From contig JANNRR010000097.1 of the NCBI GenBank assembly GCA_031401675.1, positions 1 to 47,521 of the forward strand: a DNA stretch of 47,521 bases, given 5' to 3'. Source of the stretch: JANNRR01 sp031401675 (lineage in GTDB: Bacteria > Pseudomonadota > Alphaproteobacteria > Rhodobacterales > Rhodobacteraceae). This document shows, piece by piece, positions 1 to 7,220 of the stretch. The notes under the pieces are model-generated. The model was not told the DNA's origin and did no database searches. It saw only the letters and a program-made list of their open reading frames with translations. The translations under genes were made by a program, and so were the position numbers. The first letter of the stretch is position 1. Each line of letters opens with the position of its first letter.

Positions 1-111
1 CTGCACAACGCAAAGCCGAAGCCCTTTGTCTGGAGCAAGACCGCCGATGACATCATCGCCCGCGAACGCCGTGCGCTTGATGCCCTCGATGAAATCAGGG
101 GAAATCGGTAA
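1..111 (+). CDS. IS630-family transposase, C-terminal end (5' partial)
   Basis: The reading frame is open from the first base and stops with TAA at 109-111, giving 36 residues. The tail contains KPKPFVWSKTADDIIARERR, which resembles the extreme C-terminus of IS630-family DDE transposases (PKPF.WTK.ADDI). The catalytic DDE domain lies outside the window. A possible terminal inverted repeat follows directly. The call rests on the tail motif only, so the family is likely but the exact element cannot be named. Confidence 0.7.
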   Translation: MHNAKPKPFVWSKTADDIIARERRALDALDEIRGNR

Positions 112-113
112 CA

Positions 114-134
114 AGTGTCAGACTCGGAACACTA
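114..134. repeat. Putative terminal inverted repeat of the IS630 element
   Basis: Just after the transposase stop, AGTGTCAGACTCGGAACACT ends in TA. Read from outside, it starts TAGTGTTCCGAGTCTGACACT, with an AGTGT/ACACT symmetry at its two ends. IS630 elements insert at TA and carry their ends close to the transposase gene, which fits. The other end is outside the window, so the repeat cannot be confirmed here. Confidence 0.5.
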
Positions 135-188
135 GCAGCGAGCCGGCACCCTTGCCAGCGTGTCGGCCCTTCTGTAGCCTTTCCGCCG

Positions 189-1127
189 ATGATGGTCCCG
201 GTGGGGGTGACCGCTTTGCCCCTGAAACCTTACGGACACCCGTCGGCCCGAGCGGCCCTGCTGGCGGTTGGATGGTGCCTTTGCCTGATGAGTTGCACTG
301 TGCCCGCCACCGACCGGCCCCTGACCGAACCGATTGTCGTGCGGGCGGGCGATCCTGCAACCGCCGATCGGCTGGTCGTGGTGGTTCCCGGCGCGCTGAC
401 CTCGGTTGGCATGTTCGATCCGATCCTGGGTTGGGCGGACCGCGACACCGCGGTTGTGGCCTATCGCCTGCCGGGGATGGACGGGCTGCCGCTCGACGGG
501 CCGGTTGAGATCGCCGAGGCGGGGCGGGGAATTGCCGCCTTTGTCAACGAGCTGGGGCCAAAGTCGGCCTATCTGATCGGCTTTTCGGTTGGCGGCCCGG
601 TCGTGATCGAGGCGGCGAAATCGATCAGGGGGCCCAGCGTCCGGCTGGCGCTGATTTCCAGCGCCCGGCCGGCACCGGCGCTGCAATTGTCGGCGGCGGG
701 TGCGGCATTTGATATCGCGTCCGCCGCGATCCGGGCGAAAGGTCTGGGCAAGGGCGCGGTGTGGAAGGAATATTACCGGACGCTGCTGTTCGGGCGCGGG
801 CATTTCCGGCTGGCGCCGCAGGCCGGAAAAAGCACGCGGATCGCGGAAGAGAATGCCGGGCGGATCGTGCTGCCGACAGTGGGCCTGACGCGGGCGCACG
901 GCGCCTCGCTGGCCCGGTGGACCCTGCCCCGGCACTCGGTGGCCGCCGTGGCCGGCACCACGATGTTTCACGGCGCCGAGGACACGGTATTTCCGCTGCG
1001 GGGCATCCGGCGATTTGCCACGCGCGTGCAGGCCAACCGGGTTCTGGTCTATCCGGGGATCGGGCATCTGCTATTCCTGGCGGCACCACAGGTTTTTCAG
1101 GATATCAAGCGGGAATTCGGGCTATAA
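189..1127 (+). CDS. Alpha/beta-hydrolase fold lipoprotein
   Basis: Predicted serine hydrolase of 312 residues anchored in the envelope. The N-terminus has a hydrophobic stretch ending in a lipobox (LMSC, Cys about 36). The hydrolase core shows the nucleophile elbow GFSVG (Ser about 133), a likely acid in HGAED (Asp about 265) and a late His in GIGHLLF (about 293), so the triad appears complete. The substrate is unknown. The start is uncertain: ATG at 189 lacks a clear ribosome site, and a GTG at 207 follows a GGTGGGG stretch. The IS630 end lies about 55 bp upstream, so the element may have replaced the native promoter. The next gene begins 28 bp downstream in the same direction. Confidence 0.75.
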   Translation: MMVPVGVTALPLKPYGHPSARAALLAVGWCLCLMSCTVPATDRPLTEPIVVRAGDPATADRLVVVVPGALTSVGMFDPILGWADRDTAVVAYRLPGMDGLPLDGPVEIAEAGRGIAAFVNELGPKSAYLIGFSVGGPVVIEAAKSIRGPSVRLALISSARPAPALQLSAAGAAFDIASAAIRAKGLGKGAVWKEYYRTLLFGRGHFRLAPQAGKSTRIAEENAGRIVLPTVGLTRAHGASLARWTLPRHSVAAVAGTTMFHGAEDTVFPLRGIRRFATRVQANRVLVYPGIGHLLFLAAPQVFQDIKREFGL

Positions 1128-1155
1128 ACTTCGGACTCTGGACTGGGGTGATCGG

Positions 1156-2055
1156 ATGCGGAAACTTCTGGCCTATATCTTCTACCACGACTCCGGACCG
1201 GACGACGTGATGAGCCGGTTGCAGAAGTACAAGGGCATTTCGAATTCGCTGATCGGCTTTGGCCTGTTCACCGCGATCCTGTACATCAAGCTGGAGGTGT
1301 CGCGCTACGCCGGCCTGTCGGACGTCGGGGTGAAGGAAATCATTACGCTGGAAATCTGGGACAAGCTGCCGGTAATCCTGAGCGGCTTGCGCAGCATTTT
1401 CGCCGAGCGATGGGTGGACATCATCTTTTTCGTGTTCATCTGGATCTGGTACCGCGCCTATGACGTGAATGCCGACCGCGAGATCAAGATCCTTGAAAAG
1501 CTGTACAGCGACGACAAGGCGCCACATGACTGGAGCCGGATCACCGGCGGGCGGCTGGTGCCGTTTCTGGCAATCGGCATCACCGCGTCGTTCCTGATCA
1601 TCCTTCTGGTCAGCGACAATATCCTGGTCCTGTGTGCCGTGATCCTGCTGCTGTTGTGCCAGGATGCGTTCGGCAACAATATGCTGCGGCGCAACATCCT
1701 GACCCATTTCTACGACCCGGCTTTTCAGCCCGACGAGCAGGACCCGCTGCGCGAGGTCATTCTGGAACGGCGGCGGATCGCGCTCGACTATTGGGTATGG
1801 CGGCCGCAACTTTCGCGGATCGGGCTGGCGATGTGTGCAACGTCGCTGATCGCGGCGGTGTCGGCGATGGGGGCGCTGGGGTCGTTCGTGGTGACCAACG
1901 ATCTGTTGCATGCGGCGATCGCGGTGATGATCATCTGCAACGAACTGACGATTGCCAGCTGGCGGATCGCGCGGGATGAACGGTTCAAGCCGCTGGATCA
2001 GAAAGTGCAGGAGATCCGGCGCGCCTTGCTGGAGGCACCGGTCCAGCCGGGTTGA
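1156..2055 (+). CDS. Hypothetical multi-pass membrane protein
   Basis: A 299-residue protein that I do not recognise. ATG at 1156 follows a GGGGTG ribosome-site-like stretch. Hydrophobic segments occur near residues 29-46, 88-105 (rich in Trp and Phe), 135-172 and 235-285, separated by charged loops, so perhaps six membrane spans. A polar, Asp/Arg-rich loop (about 175-225) contains FYDPAFQPDEQDPLREVILE. No catalytic motif was seen. It lies 28 bp after the lipoprotein hydrolase on the same strand and may be cotranscribed. Confidence 0.6.
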   Translation: MRKLLAYIFYHDSGPDDVMSRLQKYKGISNSLIGFGLFTAILYIKLEVSRYAGLSDVGVKEIITLEIWDKLPVILSGLRSIFAERWVDIIFFVFIWIWYRAYDVNADREIKILEKLYSDDKAPHDWSRITGGRLVPFLAIGITASFLIILLVSDNILVLCAVILLLLCQDAFGNNMLRRNILTHFYDPAFQPDEQDPLREVILERRRIALDYWVWRPQLSRIGLAMCATSLIAAVSAMGALGSFVVTNDLLHAAIAVMIICNELTIASWRIARDERFKPLDQKVQEIRRALLEAPVQPG

Positions 2056-2095
2056 GGTGCTGTCGGCGTGGCGCGGCGGCAGGCGCGGGGCCGCA

Positions 2096-2641
2096 CTAAG
2101 CCGCCATCACCGCGATCTCCTCGGCCGTGCCGTCCAGCGCCATCAGGTAGCCCGAAACCCTCAACTCCGGATGCCGCGCCGCCACGCGCAGTGCGAATTC
2201 GCGCAAGGCCAGCGTGTGCATCTCGGTTTCCTGCTCGGGGGTGGCCAGAGCCGCCTCGCCCAGCGCCAGCCGGTAGGCACCGCAGTCGCGGTGATCGATC
2301 ACGATCACCTCCTCGATATGGTGCAGTTGCCTGGCGACGGCCAGATGCTGCCAGAACGTCTCGTGCCAGGTCTCGAACTTGTCGGATACGACGCCGAGCG
2401 AGGCTCCGGCCAGCACGACGTGGTCATAGTTGTCATGCAGCCCCATGCCCTGCATCAGTGTCACCAGATCGTCGACCAGCCGGTAATCCATGCAACTGAG
2501 CATCAGCGCCTTGGCACGACCGCCGGCCAAGGCGCTGGCCGGACCGAGCAGCGCCGCACTGCCACCCAGGGCGGCCAGCCGCAGGAAACCGCGGCGGGCA
2601 AGGGGTGGGCAGTGGGCATGCGGGGTTGTCGGATCACACAT
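2096..2641 (-). CDS. Tat-exported beta-carbonic-anhydrase-like protein
   Basis: A 181-residue protein with a twin-arginine signal (ARRGFLRLAALGGSAALLG, residues 15-33), so probably periplasmic and folded before export. The mature part keeps the beta-carbonic anhydrase zinc pattern: C50-x-D52-x-R54 (SCMDYR) and H117-x-x-C120 (DHRDCGAY). It is shorter than usual enzymes and has VLAGASLG where active enzymes usually carry an RNAGN-like loop. Activity is therefore not assured. The start at 2641 follows GAAAGGG. The same leader-like sequence occurs again about 350 bp upstream (see findings). Confidence 0.75.
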   Translation of the reverse strand: MCDPTTPHAHCPPLARRGFLRLAALGGSAALLGPASALAGGRAKALMLSCMDYRLVDDLVTLMQGMGLHDNYDHVVLAGASLGVVSDKFETWHETFWQHLAVARQLHHIEEVIVIDHRDCGAYRLALGEAALATPEQETEMHTLALREFALRVAARHPELRVSGYLMALDGTAEEIAVMAA

Positions 2642-3410
2642 CGGGGGGCCCTTTCGGCAGGTCACGGCAGGGGCGAAGCCTAAGGCCGGGCCCGCAAACT
2701 GCCAAACGGCAACTGCCTTGGTTTTTCGGGAAAATATCCGGAGTTCGGTCCCATGCTGTTCCCTTGGATCGCGGGCCGGGAGATTGCAGCCGCCAAATTG
2801 GACCGCGATGGCAACAATCCACTCGCGCGATAGCCGCGCCCGCGGTCGTGGCACCCTGATCTGCCTGCCCTGGCAGCAACTTGTTGCCTGCCGTTCAACG
2901 TCGCGGCAGGCAAAGAGTAAGTGGGCCAAGGGCAGGCGGGCAAAAGGCAGGCTGGCGGGCGCGGTCGCCGGATCATTCATCACGACGGCCTTTCGGCAGG
3001 TCGCGGGTCCGGCAATGTCCTGGGCCGGGCGCACGGCATCCCGCCAGCGGCAGACCCGCGAGGTTGCCGCCGCCTGCCCCGCAAAACATTCCCGGTCAGA
3101 ACTGATGCACGTTGGTGCGCGCGGCCGGATCGGGCGCAATGTTCGCGGGTCGGGTCTGCCCGAAATTGCCGTCCGGTAGCGGTGGTCCGACGTCGGCACC
3201 GGTGCGCGGCATGCCCCAAACTGGCACGCCCAGAGGGTTCGGACCGGATCTTTCCGACACTGACAGGAGTCTGAGTGCGATGCCAACACCGATTTTCATG
3301 ACAACGCCCGAACTGGCCAGGGTCCTGCCGGCTTGGTTCGGGGTGCGCTGCGACGGCCCAAGCGATGTGACCGGGGTCTGTAGAATCCTGCTTGTGAAAG
3401 GGTCACGGTC
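2642..3410. other. 769-bp region without a convincing gene
   Basis: Open frames cross this stretch on both strands, but none has family resemblance or a convincing start. On the minus strand near 2965-3010, a CTGCCGAAAGG ribosome-site context followed by ATGAATGATCC repeats, in diverged form, the leader of the downstream carbonic-anhydrase-like gene. Short GGCAGGC-type repeats fill 2860-2960. A TAGAAT hexamer at 3381-3386 could be a -10 box for the small gene at 3411. No other structure was recognised. Confidence 0.5.
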
Positions 3411-3488
3411 ATGAAAGGCATCCTTGCCTGGCTGCTCGGTGTGCCGATCGTGGTCATCATCCTGCTTTACGTGACCAACGTCTTCTGA
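3411..3488 (+). CDS. Small single-span membrane protein (25 residues)
   Basis: ATG at 3411 is preceded by AAAGGG about 9 bp upstream and encodes MKGILAWLLGVPIVVIILLY followed by VTNVF, then TGA. It is one hydrophobic helix with a Lys near the start and a Gly-Pro kink, much like short single-span proteins seen in many proteobacteria. The function is unknown. The composition, ribosome site and clean stop make a chance frame unlikely. It is below usual gene-finder length limits. Confidence 0.65.
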   Translation: MKGILAWLLGVPIVVIILLYVTNVF

Positions 3489-3541
3489 GCGATGCAGCAT
3501 AGGCGGACTGTGGCCGGAAATGGAACGGTCCCTGAATCCGC

Positions 3542-3570
3542 TTGCTTTTTGCCTCACTCTGGCCCATATG
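3542..3570 (+). promoter_or_regulatory. Candidate promoter of the cold-shock gene
   Basis: TTGCTT (3542-3547) and CATATG (3565-3570) are separated by 17 bp. This would give a leader of about 115 nt before cspA, in line with the long leaders of cold-shock genes. The -10 match is weak. A 12-bp perfect inverted repeat (3505-3516 with 3613-3624) encloses the site. Confidence 0.35.
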
Positions 3571-3691
3571 AGCCAGGCGACGTTACCTCTATCGACCCAC
3601 TGTCTCCTTTATCGGCCACAGTCCATCGATCTAGCCTGACTGAGCCACCCTGCCGCACTTCCGCGGGCAGAATTCTAGAGGAGACATCACG

Positions 3692-3898
3692 ATGGCCCAT
3701 GGCACCGTGAAATGGTTCAACGCCACCAAAGGCTTCGGCTTCATCCAGCCCGATGGCGGTTCCAAGGACGTGTTCGTACACATCACCGCGCTGGAGCGTG
3801 CCGGCCTGCGTGGTCTGGACGACGGTCAGAAAGTGACCTTTGATCTGGAAACCAGCCGCGATGGCCGCCAGTCGGCGACCAACCTGTCGCTGGCCTGA
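3692..3898 (+). CDS. Cold-shock protein (CspA family)
   Basis: A 68-residue single cold-shock domain that binds single-stranded nucleic acid as an RNA chaperone. Both RNA-binding motifs are present: KGFGFIQPD (RNP1, about 14-22) and VFVHIT (RNP2, about 29-34), along with the usual GTVKWFN opening. The length is normal for the family. ATG follows AGAGGAGA, a strong ribosome site. It is a single gene facing a convergent gene; a hairpin at 3991-4014 lies between them. Alphaproteobacteria carry several paralogues, so no specific symbol is given. Confidence 0.95.
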   Translation: MAHGTVKWFNATKGFGFIQPDGGSKDVFVHITALERAGLRGLDDGQKVTFDLETSRDGRQSATNLSLA

Positions 3899-3990
3899 TC
3901 GCCGGTCCGCGCGACTGGCGGTCTGCCTGTCGATTTTCCGGCCTTGTCGCGTACCTTGATTCCTGCCAGCCCCGCCCCGGGGCTTGGCCT

Positions 3991-4014
3991 GCGAAGGCGG
4001 TAGCCCGCCTTCGC
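3991..4014. terminator. Hairpin between convergent genes
   Basis: GCGAAGGCGG, a TAGC loop and CCGCCTTCGC form a perfect 10-bp stem between the cold-shock gene (+) and the SnoaL-like gene (-). There is no U run on either side, so it is either a weak intrinsic terminator or a transcript-stabilising hairpin. Confidence 0.5.
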
Positions 4015-4030
4015 GTTGCCTCGGCCGGGT

Positions 4031-4393
4031 TCAGGCCTGCAGGTAACAGAACCGCTCTTCGACGATCTTGCCGTCGGCGACCGTGTAGATTCCAACTTCG
4101 TCCATTTTCGTGCGGACACCCGACTCCTTCGGGGTGACATCCATCACAAAGCGCACTACGAACTGATCGCCGTTCACATAGGGGCCTTCGACGGTTGCGC
4201 CATGGACCGTATTGTTGGCGGCCCACCATTCGCCCTTGCCGCGCACCGCGTCCTTGCCGTGCAGCACCGCCATCGGGCCTTCCATCGCCTCATAGCTTGC
4301 GACGGTATCGGCGTTGAATCTTGCCCCGGCTTCGGCGTGCTGATTGGCTTTCAACAGGCCAGTGAATTCCTTGGCCAATTCGAGTGTGGTCAT
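4031..4393 (-). CDS. SnoaL-like / NTF2-fold protein
   Basis: A 120-residue protein of the NTF2-like superfamily (SnoaL-type). It shows the N-terminal helices (FTGLLKANQHAEAGARFNAD), the central GKDAVRGKGEWWAANN and the ending DGKIVEERFCYLQA typical of this fold. Such proteins bind small ligands or act as isomerases or hydratases; the substrate cannot be read from the sequence. ATG at 4393 is chosen because AAGGGA lies in front of it and the homologous fold begins here. It converges on the cold-shock gene. Confidence 0.75.
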   Translation of the reverse strand: MTTLELAKEFTGLLKANQHAEAGARFNADTVASYEAMEGPMAVLHGKDAVRGKGEWWAANNTVHGATVEGPYVNGDQFVVRFVMDVTPKESGVRTKMDEVGIYTVADGKIVEERFCYLQA

Positions 4394-4471
4394 TGCGCGA
4401 TCCCTTCGGCTACGGGAGGCATATCTCCCGCGCAGCAAGGTATTGCACCGATGTGAAGCTGTCGAGACAGA

Positions 4472-4939
4472 TCAGAGAAAGGCTTCGGGCCGGGCTTCAT
4501 GGGCCATGTGGTCCAGCACGGCATTCACGAATTTCGGTTCCTTGCCGTCGGGGAAGAACGCCTTTGCGATATCGACAAACTCGTTGATCACCACCTTGGG
4601 CGGCGTTTGCGGCTGGCGAAACTCGGCCCCGGCGGCCCGGAACAGGGCGCGCAGGGTCGGATCGATCCGGGCAATCGGCCATTTCGCCACCAGCGCCCGA
4701 TCGGTCAGCTGATCGATTGCCGCCTGCCAGTTCACGGCATCGTCGATGATCCGGCGGAACAGAGGCACGTCGCCATCGGCCATTTCATCACCCTCGTAGA
4801 CCGCACCGAAGCGGTGGCTTTCAAACTCGCGGCACACCGCCTCGGTGTCCTGCCCCGACGCCTCCATCTGAAACAGCGCCTGCACGGCATAAAGCCGGGC
4901 CGCCGATTTCATCTGGCGCTTGTTGGCGACCAGCTTCAT
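4472..4939 (-). CDS. nusB: Transcription antitermination factor NusB
   Basis: A 155-residue all-helical NusB, which with NusE binds boxA RNA and supports antitermination on rRNA operons. Characteristic parts are SAARLYAVQALFQME near the N-terminus, ALVAKWPIARIDPTLRALFRAAGAEF in the middle and PPKVVINEFVDIAKAF near the C-terminus. ATG overlaps the ribH stop (ATGA), so translation is coupled. It is the last gene of the minus-strand riboflavin operon, a common arrangement in proteobacteria. Confidence 0.95.
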   Translation of the reverse strand: MKLVANKRQMKSAARLYAVQALFQMEASGQDTEAVCREFESHRFGAVYEGDEMADGDVPLFRRIIDDAVNWQAAIDQLTDRALVAKWPIARIDPTLRALFRAAGAEFRQPQTPPKVVINEFVDIAKAFFPDGKEPKFVNAVLDHMAHEARPEAFL

Positions 4940-5454
4940 CCACGGCCTTCCATGCTGGCCTTGAAGCCGATACCTTTGGACTGGCGCGCCCATTTCCGCG
5001 ACAGCGCAATCAGATGCAGCGCCGCCGCCGCCGCGCCGCCGCCCTTGTCCTGACCGTCCGGGGCCGCCCGCACCAGCGCCTGCTCGCGGTTCTCGACGGT
5101 CAGGATGCCATTGCCGATGCAGCAGCCGTCCAGCCCCAACAGGCTGAGCCCGCTGGAGGAATCGTTGCACACCGTCTGGTAATGCGTGGTTTCGCCCCGG
5201 ATGACGCAGCCAAGCGCCACGTAGCCGTCGAAATCGGTCTGACGGTGCGCCAGCCGGATGGCGGTCGGAATTTCCAGCGCCCCCGGAACCTCGACCAGTT
5301 CAACCGTTGCACCAGCGGCGGCGGCCGCCTTGCGCGCACCTGCCACCAGATCGTCGGCGATGTCCCTGTAGAATGGGGCAACGACGATCAACAGTTTTAC
5401 CGGCTTGTCGAACGACGGCAGCGGCAGCGTATGGTGGGTTTCCGATCCGGCCAT
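4936..5454 (-). CDS. ribH: 6,7-dimethyl-8-ribityllumazine synthase
   Basis: A 172-residue lumazine synthase. It joins 5-amino-6-ribitylaminouracil with 3,4-dihydroxybutanone 4-phosphate in the penultimate step of riboflavin synthesis. Hallmarks are IVVAPFYRDIADDLVAGA, VPGALEIPTAI (substrate loop), ALGCVIRGETTHY and GNGILTVEN. It lies 3 bp after ribB and overlaps nusB by 4 bp, so it belongs to the ribE-orf-ribB-ribH-nusB operon. The lengths of N- and C-termini are normal. Confidence 0.95.
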   Translation of the reverse strand: MAGSETHHTLPLPSFDKPVKLLIVVAPFYRDIADDLVAGARKAAAAAGATVELVEVPGALEIPTAIRLAHRQTDFDGYVALGCVIRGETTHYQTVCNDSSSGLSLLGLDGCCIGNGILTVENREQALVRAAPDGQDKGGGAAAAALHLIALSRKWARQSKGIGFKASMEGRG

Positions 5455-5457
5455 GAT

Positions 5458-6555
5458 CTACTCCTGTGGGATGGGATGCGCGCCGGCGATGGTCAGCCCG
5501 TAAGCCTCCAGCCCGACGACGCGCGGGGTCGGGGAGTTGGTCAGCAGCGTCAGCGGGCCGAGCCCGAGGGCAGCAAGGATTTGCGCGCCGACGCCGTACT
5601 GGCGCAGGGTGTGCGGGCTGGCGGCACCGTCCATCACCAGCTTCATCGTGGTATCGCGCAGCAGCACCACCACGCCGCGGCCCTCGGCAGCGATCACCCG
5701 CATCGCGCCCTGCAACTCGCCGGCGTGGGCCGGGTTCAGGCCAAGCAGATCCTCCATCGGGTTCAGGGCGTGCATCCGCACCAGAACCGGTTCCGGCCGG
5801 GTCAGATCGCCCTTGGACAGCACGATATGTTCGGCCCCGACAATTTCGTCGGTGAATATCCGCATCAGCCAGTCGCCGCCGTAGACCGAGGATACCCGCT
5901 TGACCGCGCTTTCCTTGACCATGTGGTCATTGCGGCGACGATAGGCGATCAGATCGGAAATGGTGCCGATCTTCAGGTTGTGCCGCTGGGCAAAGGCCAC
6001 CAGATCGGGCAGGCGCGCCATCGAGCCGTCGTCATTCATGATCTCGCAGATCACGCCCGAGGGGTTTAGCCCGGCAAGGCGGCTGATATCCACCGCCGCT
6101 TCGGTATGACCGGCCCGCACCAGCACACCGCCATCGCGGGCGCGGAGCGGAAAGATGTGGCCGGGGGTGGCGATGTCGGCGGCCGCTTTCGCCGGATCGA
6201 TCGCCACCGATACCGTGCGCGCCCGGTCGTGCGCCGAGATGCCGGTGGTCACGCCTTCGCGCGCCTCGATCGAGATGGTAAAGGCGGTTTCATGCCGCGA
6301 GGAGTTGGTGGGTGCCATCAGCGGCAGGCCCAATGCATCGATCCGGGTGCCGGGCAGCGCCAGACAGATCAGCCCGCGCCCGTGCGTCGCCATGAAATTG
6401 ATCGCGGTCGGGGTCGCCATCTGCGCCGGGATCACCAGATCCCCCTCATTCTCGCGGTCTTCGTGATCGACCAGGATGAACATCCGGCCATTGCGGGCAT
6501 CCTCGATGATCTCATCGATGGCGGACACGGCGTCGTGGTATTCGGACTGGCTCAT
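5458..6555 (-). CDS. ribB: 3,4-dihydroxy-2-butanone 4-phosphate synthase with degenerate GTP cyclohydrolase II-like domain
   Basis: A 365-residue protein. The N-terminal ~210 residues are a complete RibB domain (DHEDRENEGDLVIPAQ at 30-45, then HTEAAVDISRLAG) that converts ribulose 5-phosphate to the four-carbon unit of riboflavin. The C-terminal ~150 residues align with GTP cyclohydrolase II, but the three zinc cysteines expected near residues 263-275 are absent (RMHALNPMEDLLGL instead). The RQEGRGIGL segment is also replaced by LRDTTMKLVMD. This half is therefore very unlikely to hydrolyse GTP. Such RibB-plus-dead-RibA proteins are common in Rhodobacteraceae; a separate ribA would be needed elsewhere in the genome. 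Confidence 0.92.
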   Translation of the reverse strand: MSQSEYHDAVSAIDEIIEDARNGRMFILVDHEDRENEGDLVIPAQMATPTAINFMATHGRGLICLALPGTRIDALGLPLMAPTNSSRHETAFTISIEAREGVTTGISAHDRARTVSVAIDPAKAAADIATPGHIFPLRARDGGVLVRAGHTEAAVDISRLAGLNPSGVICEIMNDDGSMARLPDLVAFAQRHNLKIGTISDLIAYRRRNDHMVKESAVKRVSSVYGGDWLMRIFTDEIVGAEHIVLSKGDLTRPEPVLVRMHALNPMEDLLGLNPAHAGELQGAMRVIAAEGRGVVVLLRDTTMKLVMDGAASPHTLRQYGVGAQILAALGLGPLTLLTNSPTPRVVGLEAYGLTIAGAHPIPQE

Positions 6556-6641
6556 CTGGGGTCACTTCTGGCGGCACCCGCATCGCGGGCTGGCACCTGA
6601 TATCGCAGGTGCGAAGGATAGACCATAGCGGGGCGGGCGTC

Positions 6642-7220
6642 CTACGGGGTGGCCGGCGTGAAAAAACGTTCGGTCGGCAGGTAGCCCGCCAAAGCGCCGG
6701 CCTCGGCCCAAGCCCGTTCCAGCGGGGTATCGCCAACCAGCAGAACCGCGTCGGCGGGGAGCTTTTGCGCCTGCAGCGCTCCGCGCAAGGCACCCCGCAC
6801 ATCGCGCCACAGGGCGTTGGGTCCGGGGGCGGCCATGGCCCAGTCCAGCGGCGGGGCCGGAACATCGGTCAGGCTCAGCGGCCGGTGCACCACCGCGATC
6901 CGCCCGCACCCGGCCATCGCAGCCAGCCGTGCCGCCCGGTCCTCTGGCAGCAGCGGCTGCGGCGCGAAAAGCCGCAGCGCGTTTGATGAAAACAGGAACG
7001 CCACGATATCGCGACCACTGGTGGCCCGTACCGTCGCATAAGTACGGTAATCCAGCCCGATTTCCCGCGCCCGCGCTACCCGCAGCCGCAGCACCTCCAG
7101 CGGCAGGGTCGGCAGCAGGGCCCGGCGGGCTTCGGTCCAGCAATGCCGGCGCCAGGAGGTGCCTTCTTCCATCGTCGGGCCAAGGTTGTGGCCGATGCCC
7201 GGCAGAACCGGCGCGGTCAT
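6642..7220 (-). CDS. Conserved hypothetical protein inside the riboflavin operon
   Basis: A 192-residue protein I cannot assign. It starts with MTAPVLPGIGHNLGPTME. ATG at 7220 overlaps the ribE stop (ATGA), which fixes the start and argues for translational coupling. Visible parts include TEARRALLPTLPLEVLRLRVARAREIGLDYRTYATVRATSGRD, a predicted helical region, and FLFSSNALRLF, then Pro/Ala-rich segments. There is no signal peptide or membrane span. The central stretch resembles nothing I know with a ribosyl or flavin function. Its fixed place between ribE and ribB suggests a role tied to flavin metabolism, which is inference only. Confidence 0.75.
   Translation of the reverse strand: MTAPVLPGIGHNLGPTMEEGTSWRRHCWTEARRALLPTLPLEVLRLRVARAREIGLDYRTYATVRATSGRDIVAFLFSSNALRLFAPQPLLPEDRAARLAAMAGCGRIAVVHRPLSLTDVPAPPLDWAMAAPGPNALWRDVRGALRGALQAQKLPADAVLLVGDTPLERAWAEAGALAGYLPTERFFTPATP

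Noticed and set aside
3096..3557. Minus-strand frame of 153 codons
   Set aside because: No ribosome site or motif; overlaps the better supported 25-residue gene on the other strand.
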